DNA of 64,000 nt from positions 1-64,000 of the forward strand of contig JAVTVY010017512.1 in the NCBI GenBank assembly GCA_036873755.1, read 5' to 3'. Shown piece by piece: positions 47,681-60,312 of the stretch. The number at the start of each line of letters is the position of its first letter. Positions within the stretch are counted from its first letter, which is position 1. The notes below the pieces were generated by a model that did not search any database, was not told the DNA's origin, and saw nothing but the letters and a program-made list of their open reading frames with translations. A program made the position numbers and the translations under genes. This stretch comes from Hanleya hanleyi (Eukaryota; Mollusca; Polyplacophora; Lepidopleurida; Hanleyidae).

Positions 47681-49211
47681 GGCTACACATTTTGTGTTTC
47701 ATAATTTGACACATTTTTGTGTACATTTTATACACAGTAAAGTTTAGAAAGACACCAACAGCATGCATGCCATATATAGAGAATAATTACATTTTATGAA
47801 CATAATTTAATATAATCCAGGCATGGCACTTGGGAGATGGGGGATGAATTGGGAGATGATTTAAGAGAGCCAGGTGGTTGTGGGGTTGACTCACCGATCA
47901 AACACCTTGAAACTGGGAATAATTCAGAATGTGATGAATTGAAAATGTCATGTACCAATACAAACGCATTGGGTCCGGAGTCCTATCCACCCCCACCCCC
48001 GGGCCCGGCACCCCTTTCCAAATTCCAGGGATGAGACATTTTACAGTAAGGGGACATAAACCTGTTTTCCCCTCAACACCTCTGTCTGAGGTCTAGCTGG
48101 CACACTCTGTTTACACTGAAAACATAGCAGTTTGCTCACAGACACAGTACTGCTATGACAAGTAACCAATCCAATTTGTTAAGTCAACCAGCTCGCTTTA
48201 CTGAACAAATTGTACATGTATATGTAATGCCACTTCACTGTATGGATAGATTTCTTGTTTCTGTTATCATCTGGGATTGGCAAGACAAAGAAACTGATAG
48301 GCAAACAGTTGATCGATGTCCAGTCCTCCATCTGGGCTGGTCACTATACTGATTTTATGCTGTAATATTACACCAGCAATTAGTGTGCATCCATTGGTGT
48401 CAGATCAAAGAAATCAAAGATGATATGAGTTAGTAACCATTCCTATATTCATGAATTAAAGACGAATATGCACATGGACCTTGGAAATTTGTTTAAGGAA
48501 GCCCAACTCGTTTGATATAAAATAATGGTTACATAATATTCAAGTTTTCATTATTTTGTCTGAAATCCAGATATATTCACCGCATCAATGAAAATTTCCG
48601 CTATTGAATTTGATCATTCTATCTGAACCTATCTGGCATATGGGCCATGGCAGAGCAATAGATGTTTTCTGGTACAGCGCAGTATCCAAACAGTCCTTAG
48701 TGTGGAATTGTCTCGGCAATCGTAAATTTTGAAGTTTTAAAAGAAATTCACTTCCGGTTGCAGTGGATTCGATAGCAGTTGACCTCTATATGTGACAAAT
48801 TCCTATGATTTAATTGTTAGAGCATATACCCTAAGTAGCGAAAACAATGTGGCTCAACCAACTTGAAACTTGTCGTCAGTGATGAACTGGATTCAGCTTT
48901 GAATGTCTACAGTTGTCAGGCTTGCGGTGCGAGTTTTCGCTGCATTATTGAGTAGAGGTTAAGGTTGGCTGATTTCATCTTGCTGCCAGCTATTATCTTA
49001 AGCCTGTCATTGTGCCTTCTGCGTATTAGCTCAATGCAGAACTCTTGTTGAAACTTCTCATCAGTTAGATAAAAGAATTACTCATTCGAGCATCACATTT
49101 ATAGACTAAAATATTTCAGGCCACACCAAAGTTATTATACTGTTTTAGTATTTTTTCCAGCAGAGTATTAGTTTTATCGGATATATTTGATTAATGTCAT
49201 GATAGCCTATA

Positions 49212-49500
49212 CTCTCTAAAAAAAGTTGAGTGAAATTTCACTCAAGTAAGAGTGGAAATTCATCCCACTCAAAACTTGAGTGAGATTTTCACTCAACTTG
49301 AGTTACTTTTCACTCAACTTGAGTTAAATGCACTCAACTTGAGCGACATTCACTCAAGCATATAAGAGTGGAAATTCATCCCACTCAAGTTGAGCAAACT
49401 CGAGCGGTTTTAACTCAAGTTGAGTGAAAAGTAACTCAAGTTGAGTGAACAGGAACGTTTCACTCAAACTTGAGTGGAACAGTTCACTCAAGTTTTTTGA
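49212..49500. mobile_element. Palindromic MITE, TTGAGTGAA-word family (copy 4)
   Basis: Best-preserved copy: left end TACTCTCTAAAAAAAGTTGA; more than ten CACTCAAGTT / AACTTGAGTG words in alternating orientation; right end CACTCAAGTTTTTTGA. The TA duplication is clear only on the left. Confidence 0.75.
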
Positions 49501-49504
49501 AATA

Positions 49505-50430
49505 ATGCTCTAATATTTTTAACCAACTGAAGAAAGTGGAATTTCCAAATGAGGCAATCAAAATTATATAGGATCAGATTAAAAGTTGTTGGAATGATTA
49601 AAAAAATGATTTTAAACATTCATGTCTCAGACCCATCAACCCTCACGCATTCGGCGTGAGACTCGCACACTTGGCATCTCTCTCACGCTCTCACGCAGCT
49701 ATATCAAAATATCACGCATCTGGACATTTTCAGGAAATTATATTTAAAGCAACCAAGAATCCTTCAAACTTGCTCCAGTTTGCAGAAAAAGGAGTCCGTA
49801 TTTTAAAATTTTCCTTGACTTGGTTGTAAGTATCCATTTGTATACCCTCCATGAAGGGTGAAATGTACAATGGTAGGATATTATATGAAACAAAAATGTG
49901 AAAAATTGTATGAAATAACACCTAGAAATTCACATTTTTGAGAGGCTTGTATCTCCTGGGTGGATATATACTCAAATCTCACACCTTGGCAAAATTATAA
50001 CTTGAGAGGTCTGATGTCTGACTTGCAAATAGATCTATAAATATATACTCAGTCTCAAACTGCAACAACACTCTTTGTTTCAATTATAATCAATGAAGAC
50101 TATAATCATCGTGTCCATGTGTACCAGGTTATCCAGAATTGGTTACGTAGCAGTTGTTGCACTCACTTGTGGAGGCCAGGCTCTGATAATAGGAGAATGA
50201 GAAAAACAACCCAATGGACCCTAATACCCCTCAGCTATCAGTTATTGTTTACACTCAGCAAAAATGCATTGCAGAAGATGTAGTTTAGAACTTTGACAAC
50301 TAGGTGAACAGAAAAGTGATCCAGTGTGGTTTCTCTCATACAAGAAATACATCTTTTGGATGTGGAGCCATAATTTCTAGCTTTTGCCAAGGCCTTAATT
50401 GATGGAAATTTTTTACACCGAGGTTCTGTT
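49505..50430. other. No gene recognised
   Basis: Includes a short CTCACGC-rich stretch at about 49640-49720 (CTCACGCATTCGGCGTGAG forms a small hairpin). Otherwise unremarkable. Confidence 0.45.
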
Positions 50431-51140
50431 AGCTAGAGCATCATGATCAAATTCCAAGCTCTATATACTCTTTGATATAGCTGTTAATACTGCAATCAAA
50501 TAATTTGATCTTGGAAAAATAGATCAAGGTCATGCAGTCATCTTCAGCAAATTTCTGGTCTATTCTCATTTAATTGCATGTGAAACATAAATTTAGAGAT
50601 CTTAGACTTAACATATAGAATCCGACCTTATATGGAATTTGACCTTTAGAAAATAGATAAAGGTCAGTCAACAGAATTCAGTTTCCATCATGCAGTTGCA
50701 TATGTGGTATAAATTTGGACAATGTAGATATAATCGTTCATGAAATATTGTACTAAATAGAATCTGACCTTGAAAAATTAGGTCAAGGTCAGTCATCTTC
50801 AATACACTTCTGGACTATAGCCAGATGCATACATAGTATTGATTTGGAAAGCCTAACTGTTATAACATAATAAACAGTACAGGACTTTGTAGAAAACAGG
50901 TCACAGTCAGTCAACTGGGATATAGGCTTCTAGTCCATCACTAGGTGCATATGTAATATGAATTTGGAGATCCTACCTTCACTGCTTCAAAACCTATTGG
51001 AAATACCAGAACTTGACCTTGATAAAATAAGTCACGGTCAGTCATTTTCAATAGGCTTCTGACCCATCTCCATATGTGGTATGAAATTAAAATGCCTGGC
51101 TGTAATCCTTCTTGAGATATCGTGTTCACAAGAAAGATGG
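50430..51140. repeat. Degenerate tandem repeat of about 120-130 bp
   Basis: Four to five diverged units, each with GACCTTGAAAAAATAGGTCA-like, GGTCAGTCATCTTCAATA-like and ATTTGGAGATCCTA-like blocks. Resembles old core arrays of Helitron-like elements, but no tail or hairpin is visible. Confidence 0.6.
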
Positions 51141-51269
51141 ACTGAAGATAACACCCTTTGGGCAAAATTTCCCCAAGGGTTAAAAAGTATACCATTGAAA
51201 ATATCTAGCTGATTCAGGGAAGTGTGATCAAAATCAAAAATTTACCTGAATATATTGCTGCCTGACATC

Positions 51270-51543
51270 TGTAGGAGTGGAAATTTATCGAATTCATGTT
51301 GAGTGAAATTCACTCAAGTTGGAATGAAATTCACTCAAGTTTGAGTGAAACTCAATGAAGTAAATTCACTTCAGTTTGAGTTAATAAATCACTGAAGCTG
51401 AGTGAAGTTGATTCCACTCAACTTGAGTGAAGTTCATTTTTGCTTAACTTCAGTGGAAATCACTCAACTGGAGTGGAAAAAAACTTGACTGGGCTCAATT
51501 TCCACTCTCACCCGAGTGCAGTTTCACTCTAGTCTTTTCAAAG
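51270..51543. mobile_element. Palindromic MITE, TTGAGTGAA-word family (copy 5)
   Basis: Dense TTGAGTGAA/TTCACTCAA words from about 51296, closing with a diverged end CTCTAGTCTTTTCAAAGAG. Confidence 0.65.
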
Positions 51544-51544
51544 A

Positions 51545-54500
51545 GACCAGTAAACAACCAATTCCTCGCAATTTTTCAACAGGCTTTGATGAGTTTATCT
51601 CGGGATCCCATCTAATGGTCTCCATTCCATATTCGCTTGGTCTTAACACAATATTTGATTGGGAACTTGATAAAACCCCCGAACAACCCCTGTCACCTTT
51701 TCAAGGTGTGAGGACCATTGTTGGCTATGTTTGCACAAAAAACTAATGTGTTGTTGATCGCATTGAGGCCCCTATTAAACGTCTCTTCAAAGCAATATTC
51801 GCCGGGTGGACGGAATGGCACGGGGTGATCATTCAGGTATTTTTAGCGCTACTAAACATCTCCCATATATGGCCTAGGCGCTGCATATATGTTCGTTTGA
51901 AGATGGTCAACCCAGATAAGACCGAAAAATCCAGTCTAGCATTGTATTATGGGCCTATTTCCAGTGAGCTATATAGGACTAAATAACCTGCCTTGGCTTG
52001 GACTGCTCACCATGCATGTATATGATCTGGGTGGATGACACAATGGCTCAAGCTGGTTTCCTATATATTCACTTAACAGTGGCGAAAAAAATTATACCAA
52101 AAAACAAACAAATCACATTCACGGTCCTGCCAATATGGTGAAAATATTCACAATTCAGGTAGCAGATCGGTGACTCTTATCTCCCCGCCCAAGCATTCTT
52201 ACCCTAAAGGTATATTTTCCAACAGGTCGATAGCAATATTACTTTAACATGAGCTGTAATGGACCACTGCACAGACATCAATGTGTTGTTAATATATGTC
52301 TCACTTGCACTGTTGTTATCTTTTCATGAAATCAACCTTTTTCCTACAGGTAGGCTCCTGCGGCTGTATAGTTTTTCCGCCTGGCATTTTTGATGGATGT
52401 ATTTCCTACTATTTTCTGTCATGGATATTATTCACAGTCGAATGGTGTAGAATATGTACCCCAAAGCACGAACTAGACGGCCACTATAATTTAGCAAAAT
52501 CATCGAAATGTATAATTATGGAAGGTTTCCATATGGAATTATCTACGATTATTGTTCAGGCAAAATTAAAGCCAGGTGTAAAGACTAGTTAACACATTCA
52601 CAGAAAAATAACAATTTTTTGTAAATTCATGTCTTAGTTTACTTTCACTGCATTCATTTTTTGGCCTGCCAGATTCGAATCCATCACTCTCGCCCTAAGG
52701 CGAATTATAAGTCACAAAAGTGCCTTTGTAGTTGATAAATACCTGGGCAACCAGATAACTAATTAAAAAAATTAATATGCTAGAATTAATACCTGAGTAT
52801 AAGCAAAACACACCTGGCCTAATTAATTTTAACGGAGCTTTCTCAAGGCTGCCGGGTGACATGATAGATAGGTAATGGCTTTTATGTTAAGCAGTCCGTA
52901 AAGCTACATGGGCGATTATATTAACTCAAACCTAGCAATCAGAGCATCTCTGATACAAGCTTATAATTCAACTTGACCTAGTTAAAGAGATAAATAAATC
53001 AAATGTAGAGTTGCGCATTTAATTAAATATAAACTTTACAAAACAGGTCCTATTCAAATGACGGTCTAGTTTGAATCATATTGATTTCAATAAAAATCCT
53101 AAATTATATGATCACATGATTTTTGTGGAGATTCCACACTATAAGAAATGATATATTTGGTCTTGGAAATCATTTCAGGGTTGGAAATTCCAGATGCTGG
53201 ATAAAATTGCAGTACAGGGAAACCTGTGTTAAGCGATCAAATGAGCCAGCCTATAGCCCTTCCAGAAAGTGTCTGATCTCCACCTGAATAAGTGCTGCTC
53301 TTTAAGGTTAGAGGTATGAAAAGCTGCTTCCGGGCAGTAGTCGCCTCGATTTCACATTTACCAAAGGCACCCGCAATTATTGTGAATGATATATTTGTAA
53401 ACTATTCCAGAATACTTTTTTTGGAAGAACTATTCTATTTATATTTTCTACATGAACCGATAAATCCTGTATACAATAGAACAGTAGAAAGATAATTTTC
53501 TAAAAAAAACAGAATATTTAATTTCTGAAACTAATTGTGAGGCCCTGTTGTATTTACCGGAAGTTCTCTGCACCAATACGCCCCTAGTAGAACAAGGGAG
53601 ACAAACCCTTTCCGAATTGGGCTATTATGTTGGTTTTTACAGGATTCTGATTTATCAAACTTCAAAATACTTCAAATTTAAATACTGGTCCATGGATAGT
53701 GGTGATATTTTAGGTTAGTCACTTTACCCAGGCATCGTTTTCGTTGTACATATGTTGGACTACTGGGTTAATTTGATGGTGGATAATAATTACTGGAGAA
53801 TCGTTTCTTGCCAACGATTATTAGAGCTGAAATGTAATTCTTAGCATATTTATGGTAGTCCACTTTATTTATTGTCATTCATTAGTTATGTTGTGTTAGT
53901 AGCCTGCAAATTATTTTGTTTATTTAACCCCTTAATCCATGAGGCATTTAGAAGCAACTTAAACCAGCTGTTTTACCAATAATCTCACTGTAACTTTCAG
54001 AGCATGCAGTGTAGCTCACTATAGGATTACTCGAAATTTGAGAGATGATATACATAAGAAGAAGAAATTTGGAAATAAATAGTATTAAATTGGAGTCTCT
54101 TATTTATTGTTTTGGTAATATTTTCATTTGTTGAACATGTCACTGTTTGGAGCGCACATAACCCTTTGGTGATTTTTCAATCTTATAGCCTCTTGATGAA
54201 CAAAGTTAACAGCTCCCTGTGTTATATCCTTTTGAACAGTTTTAAATCACCCTACTGGACCCCATATCCATCATAGTCAGGTTTCATGACTAAGTCCCAA
54301 TACAAAAGAAACAGTTCCTGGCCCCCAATAGGTGTTCGATACCCTTTCTGAAACATTAATCTCCAGTTTCAGATTACTCAATCTGGCCCCATAGCTAACC
54401 CCCCAAAAATTGAAGAAAAAATCTGTCTAACCATTGAACAAAAATCAGTGACACCATTAAGAAATTCTGCATCTAATACTTCAAAGTTGGGGGGGGGGGT

Positions 54501-55490
54501 TGATAAGGAGACAAGCTGTGCTGTGATAGGGCTCCGTCAGCTCTAACTGACACAGTCCAAAAATCACGTCAATTTCAAGCCAGGTGTGAACACAAAGTGA
54601 ACAAAATTTAAGAATTTAGATGGAATCTCAGGATATTAAAGCTCTTCAAAAAGCCATTTGAAAATGGCCAGTTTATGCTGGTTCGACGAATTTCCTCTAA
54701 TCAACCCTTCTCACAGACTGTCATCTGGGCAAAGGGTTAGAGGAAGCTCGGACTACATGCTGGTCAGTTCAGTCCTGGTCAAACTTTCTTGAATTGGCTA
54801 AACATTATTTGGTAGGCTATATATATACTGTAAATCATTCTCCCAGTGTGAGAGTTACAACATCTTGCAGTGTTATCCATCTACTATATCTCCAAACCCA
54901 CACAGAAAGAAAATATATTTGAACCTTGAGCTAACTAAGGCATGCTAAATGAGCTGTTTTATGTTTCCTAAACGAAGACCTATGTCAATCAGCACACTAA
55001 AGCTGGGAGAGGAGGGGTGAAAAAATGTGTAAACAAAACACACAAACACAGAAAAGTGAAATGTGACTCAAACTGCATAGTTTGCCGACAAGCCTGGTAT
55101 TCATACAATGTGACCTGGAGATTTGCCAACTCATATACAATGGATGGACCGAAATATATGCTGAATAGATGTAATACTTATTGATAATATATGGCTCACA
55201 CTTTTAATATGTGATCACACTGCTGCAAAATAAAATAATCTGAATTAGCATAAAGTATCAGCAATGGTGAAATACAGTAAAACCTTTCAATGGCAGATTT
55301 TTTCCATGGTTTTGAAAGAAAAAAAAAAAAGAAAAAAAAAATTGAAATGGCCAGGCAACATTTTATGCAATTCGAGGCATTTCTGACTGAAGTTGCACGA
55401 AGCAATAATATTCAAATGCTGAGCACACCAAAAGTTTGAAATTCATGCCATTATTTTTGGTGCATTATACATGTAGGCAAAATAATTTAT
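51545..55490. other. Gene-poor DNA
   Basis: Only a pogo-like fragment (53615-53710) and poly-G/poly-A runs (54488, 55319) stand out. The frame at 52296-52592 follows an acceptor-like CAG but resembles nothing known to me. Confidence 0.5.
53615..53710 (+). mobile_element. pogo/Tigger-like MITE fragment (copy 4)
   Basis: TTTTTACAGGATTCTGATTT followed by CTTCAAAATACTTCAAATTT matches copy 3. A separate ACAGGGAAACCTGTG near 53215 may be a displaced end. Confidence 0.45.
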
Positions 55491-55634
55491 CTTGGGAGGC
55501 AAAATGAATACTGTCATAGAAAGCACTTGTAGCTCAGCCAATCAAATCTTCTCACACACAGTGCAGCTATGGTGCAAAGGAGTTGGATGGTTACTGGAAC
55601 AACCAATCAGAATGACTGCTGAATCTCTTCAAGC

Positions 55635-56065
55635 TAGAAACCCAAACTACGAACAGTGCATGTCAGCTGAACGACTATCATCTGGCTACAAGCACTGCAT
55701 GCCCGCAATTGAAAATATGGTTAACATGCTCTCAGCATTGAGATTACTCCGCAATATATACCTTCCTTCTTTCCGCTAAAAGCCTTTGTTTCATCAACCA
55801 AATATATCCCAAAGGTATTTAATAAATAGCTTACACCGAAAAAGAAGTTAGATTTTTGATTTTCACGCCGTTCTCAACCAATCTATTTGCGTAGGGGGCT
55901 GCATATGTGTGTGATTAATCCCATCATAACAAACCCATGCGTTCCCTGGTCTTCACGCGTTCCCTGGTCTTCGGATCTGTGCTAGAGCATTCGACTGCGG
56001 GCAGTGCTTGTAGCCAGACAATTATAGTCGTTCGGCTCACATGCGCTGTTCCGAGTTTGCTAGAA
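55635..56065. repeat. Inverted repeat, arms of about 75 bp
   Basis: CTAGAAACCCAAACTACGAAC...GTGCATGTCAGCTGAACGAC...TGGCTACAAGCACTGC at 55635-55712 is mirrored at 55990-56065. Probably an old foldback MITE. Confidence 0.65.
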
Positions 56066-57117
56066 ACCCAGAGCAGAATGACTGAGAGGCCAAGGGTATA
56101 TTATTACCAACTGCAGAATAGGACTGAATACCCATTTTGGGGCCCCACAATTCAGGCAAGGTATATGTGGATAACAGTGGTAGAAAGCCAGGAAGGTAAT
56201 TACTAGAGCCAACAGTTGGAAGACTAACATATGGTAAACCTTGCCTCCTTCATCTAGACAGATGTTCATCTCTTCTACAAGCTTACATTTCAAACATGTC
56301 TACAATCCCAAGAACATCTAGTAAATTAGCAGCTCGTTTCAGATAAATGAACACTGAACTCAAATTGTGCATGTAAATTTGGGTACAAACTGCCTACATT
56401 GAGGTCTCACTAAAACAGCGGGAAATGCAGCATGCAACTACAAAGTCCAACTGTGGATCAGAAACTAAGGGGTTGTTTTCTCAATTCAGCAAATTGCAAT
56501 TATGCAATCTGCACATCCAGAATTCTGAACCACAATTCTATCATTTTAATTCTATTAAATTCGATATTATTCCTTGTCCAAAAATCTCTCATCTCATCCA
56601 AGTCTCTCTTATGGATATTATGCATCAGTTCAATATGAAATAAAAATTCAGCAGTTGGTGCTAACACAGATATATAAAACACAATTTCAGCCAACTTATC
56701 TCCCTTATCTCTGGAACTCTCTTATGACTTGATGGGTAATTTTCCTGTTCTATTTCCAACTCTGTTTTTCATCCAGGATTTGGTTAAAATGTCATAAATC
56801 ACAAAGATACTAGTTGATAAAGGTAAAAACATTATAATATATATCATGATTAATATCAACCAAATAAATGACTAACCAGATACTTTTTTATTCCAATATT
56901 ATTAATTGAATCTGTTTCGTGTCAAATACCCCCTCCCAAAAATAACGATATGGTATTTTTTTAAGCTTTATGTCAAATGGATCTCATTCAAATGTACACA
57001 TATTCTGGTAAAATTCATAAATTTCTTAGCATTAGCACAGAGATAAAAAATTGTGTTAGTTTGCGTTTATCAGCTAATAGTCAACCATAAGGTTTCTTGT
57101 TTTGAATTTAACAGTAA

Positions 57118-57180
57118 ATGAGTGAGTGAATAGAATTTAATGTCGCTTTCAACATTATTTCAGTCATATCATGACATATG
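57118..57180 (+). mobile_element. SINE fragment
   Basis: ATGAGTGAGTGAATAGAATT followed by TAATGTCGCTTTCAAC and CAGTCATATCATGAC; an uninterrupted reference for the split copy at 36889. Confidence 0.75.
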
Positions 57181-57384
57181 TAAATTTAACATGGGGCTCT
57201 GTCTGTTGATCGTGCCCTTAGAAGGTTGTATTTGGAAGAGTTCAGGACAGAAATGTAAGCAAATCTACCCCAAGCAATTGTTCCAACTTACCAACACTGT
57301 TTTGTGGTCTTCAATTTTAATGCAAAAACTGAATAAATGATTATCCAATATTGTGAAGTCATACAACTAATTCGAAGCTTAGAT

Positions 57385-57570
57385 TGAATGTTTTAAATTT
57401 ATTTCAAATTCAAAATTTCAAATGTAAATTTTATGTCAAATGTGAAAATTTGAATTTGTAAATGTGAACTGAAATTTCAAAATTGAAATTTGACATTGAA
57501 ATTTGAATTTGATATCCGAGATTGAAATTTAAATAATAATTTTAATTCAAGTTTTAAAATTTTAATTTTA
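57385..57570. repeat. AT-rich word-repeat segment (GAAATTTGAATTT)
   Basis: AAATTTGAATTTG and AAATTTCAAATTC words in both orientations. Resembles the palindromic MITEs in texture, but clear inverted ends are missing. Confidence 0.5.
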
Positions 57571-58766
57571 CACCCGAGTACTGTATTCTATATGTGCAGC
57601 ATGATGTATAAAACTTCTGGAATATATGGATGTTATGGGGTGAGGTGGTGTTTAATTCCAAGAACTAACTTCTATGGTTCACCTCAAATCTGTACAACAC
57701 ATGGAGGGTATGTACACAGAAAAGGTAATAAGCTAATAATATAATTTTGCTTTTTGAATAATTTGATTAATTCAAATGTTTTTAGATATAAACATGACAC
57801 AGTCAAGGAATAAACCTGTCCGGGTCACCTTTAAAGATGAACACAGACAGTTTTAGTAATTTTTAACTCTGAACAGTAATTTTTCTAAATCCAAAAACTT
57901 TTACATTTCATTTACTTTTGGATATGACACTGGATGGACATCGGACATATAAACATCATTGTGGCAACTATATCAAACTTCCTAGTTATTAACTCCCTCT
58001 GTACTGGTATTTTTAACAGTTCCAAGCTGGTATCAACACAGTCATGAACATGAATTAAGCGAATATATACTTATGATGGCCTACATTTTCTCAAAGATTG
58101 TACTCCAAGATTTCGAACAAGATATAATATGAAGAAAATGTTTATCTAGGAAGTCTTCATTTTTGTATGCCAACGACAGGCAATCATCGAACTATATTTC
58201 TATCAGTACGAGGGTTAAACTTAATACTCCTAATTCATATTATTTGCAACTTCTTATCAACACTGCCTTATCATAAAATTATGAAAAATATTTTCACACA
58301 AAGGCTAAATTTAAATGTTCACAAATGCTGTTATTCAAGTGTTAGTGTGGGATTCAGTGAACTGTGTTCTTCACGCCTTCACAATGGATACAATCAGAAA
58401 GCCCAAGAAAATTGGAGCAAAAAAACCAAAATTATTCAGGCTGTAGGCTATAACATTCATCTTAATCTTATGACCTGAAGAAATTATTTGTTACTTATGC
58501 TTTAAGTCCTTCTCTTATCTTGGGAAATGAAACAAATCCTTTAATCTCCCAACTTAATCAAATTCACCAAGGCAGAAAATTATGCAAATCAAACATAAAC
58601 CAAAAAACACCTACACTACAATAATTATACTCTTGATAGGAGGCAAATAATTGCAATTAGTGAAGCTTGAATCTGATTGGTGGATTATCACGCAGGTGTT
58701 CACCTAATCAGCATTGCAATGAGTTTTTTAACAAGATTTTCGCCAATGATTTCACTGTGATAAAGA
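57570..58766. other. No gene recognised
   Basis: AT-rich DNA 3' of the possible HYR-like exon. The frame at 58167-58478 is unsupported. Confidence 0.45.
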
Positions 58767-58970
58767 TTATTTACGATGAAGTGTCAAAATTGGCACCACC
58801 GAGTCCGGACTTGTGACAATCTTCACAGGCAGATAGCTAGCGAGTTGCGTGCCCGGCGACGTACTGTTGAAAGTGACATTACGGCAGTCTAATTTCGGAA
58901 CAATAACAGGCTTTGTGTTGGCGGGTGATTTAGAAGTTGGAGAAATAAAGTCGACAGGAGCGCATTTCAC
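58767..58970 (-). CDS. Possible 3'-terminal exon with partial HYR-like domain
   Basis: Open frame of 67 codons plus stop, preceded by a plausible acceptor (polypyrimidine run ending CCCTCAG at 58971) in phase 0. The translation starts VKCAPVDF and contains VPKLDCRNVTFNSTSPGTQ. This resembles the start of a hyalin-repeat (HYR) domain, whose families show a P..[CN]P.NVT..T.PG pattern. HYR domains occur in secreted and adhesion proteins. The domain would be cut off by the stop, so this could be a gene's degenerate tail or a pseudoexon. Upstream exons were not found. A decayed tandem copy at 59309-59412 keeps the same frame, which favours a coding origin. Confidence 0.35.
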   Translation of the reverse strand: MKCAPVDFISPTSKSPANTKPVIVPKLDCRNVTFNSTSPGTQLASYLPVKIVTSPDSVVPILTLHRK

Positions 58971-59308
58971 CTGAGGGCAGAATAAGTTATGATACACCTT
59001 GACAGACTTTCTAACAAGAGTTTTCTAACAGGACTTGTACATATACAATGTATACTCACAAGCACAGGTGTAATATAGAACTACAGTATATGATAAAAGT
59101 AAAACAATATCCAGTATCAAGATACAATGTTTTGCTGAATCATTAGTTAGGTCAGGTTTATATTTTCTGCTTATAGCAATCAAGAACTATAGAAAATCAG
59201 AATTTATAAAAAAAAAACCCCCATTTTTCTCACAACTTATTTTTGCCATGCAGCGTTCAAAACCCTTTTGCATTCCACTAAATACTATACTTTTCTGTTC
59301 CACTAATT

Positions 59309-59412
59309 GGCACCATCGACTCCGGACATGCAACAATCTTCACAGGCAGATAGCTAGCGAGTTATGCGCCTAACAACATACTGTTGAAAGTGACATTACA
59401 GCAGTCTAATTC
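59309..59412 (-). pseudogene. Decayed duplicate of the 58767-58970 exon
   Basis: About 104 bp closely similar to 58786-58890. Translated in the matching frame it keeps LDC.NVTFNS and LASYLPVKIV but has an in-frame TAA between them. It abuts the 23-bp minisatellite. Best read as a partial duplication that has lost function. Confidence 0.55.
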
Positions 59413-60312
59413 TACAGTATTCTCTTCATTAATTCTACAATCTTATTTTTACTAATTTTACACCCTTCTCTTCCCTAATTCTGCACACTTCTGTTTCCTA
59501 ATTCTACACTATTCTGTTCACTTATTTATTCTGTTCACTTATTCTACACTCTTCTGTTCGCTAATATACTACACTCTTCTGTTCTTGTGATAATACACGC
59601 TTCTGTTCTTTTGATAATACACTCTTCTGTTCTTTCGATAATACACTTCTGTTCCCAAATTCTACAATAAAATCTGCAATTCTTTTTACTAATTCTACAC
59701 TCTTCTCTTCCCTAATTCTGCACCATTCTGTTCCCTAATTCTACACAATTTTGTTCACTCATTCTACACTCTTCTGTTCACTAATACTACACACTTCGGT
59801 TCACTAATTCTACACAATTTTGTTCACTCATTCTACACTCTTCTGTTCACTAATACTACACACTTCGGTTCACTAATTCTACACTCTTCTGTTCTATAGA
59901 CAATAGATTTCGGTTCACTAATTCTACACTGTCATGTTCATTAATTCTACAATCTTCTGTTCATTAATCCTACACTCTTCTGTTCATTAATTCTACACTT
60001 ACAAATTCTTTACGAATTGTTTACGAATTCTTTTTAGTAATTCTACACTCTTCTGTTTACTAATTCTACACTCTTCTGTTCTATCAATAATATACAATAT
60101 TGTGTTAATCTTGTCATACAAATTCTACACAATCATGCCCCAAACCTTTGTTACACTGTTCTACATTAATTCTTCCACTTCACTATAATTCTACACTTTC
60201 TCTTCTCTGACAGTTACTGTTCTACAGAGTTTCCTCTTTTCTGTTCTATTGATAATACACTCTTCTGTTTTTTTAATAAAACAAAAAATGTTCTTTTGAT
60301 AACACGCTCTTC
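59411..60312. repeat. 23-bp minisatellite, left part
   Basis: Tandem unit CTAATTCTACACTCTTCTGTTCA with many variants (GATAATACACTCTTCTGTTCT). It is interrupted by the 60315-62960 transposon and resumes to its right. Confidence 0.9.

Larger units (their letters stand above)
43830..49205. other. Gene-poor DNA outside the listed elements
   Basis: Apart from the MITEs listed separately (44380, 45355, 45950, 47503), I see no supported exon or RNA gene. Open frames such as 44894-45151 and 47837-48034 are short and unsupported. Confidence 0.5.

Noticed and set aside
50150..50240. Hydrophobic minus-strand stretch before a GTGAGT donor (near 50163), considered as BAMBI exon 1
   Set aside because: The hydrophobic frame is in the wrong phase, and neither candidate frame has an ATG before an upstream stop.
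52296..52592. 98-codon plus-strand frame following an acceptor-like CAG
   Set aside because: No family resemblance, no donor or upstream exon, and normal AT-rich surroundings; insufficient support.
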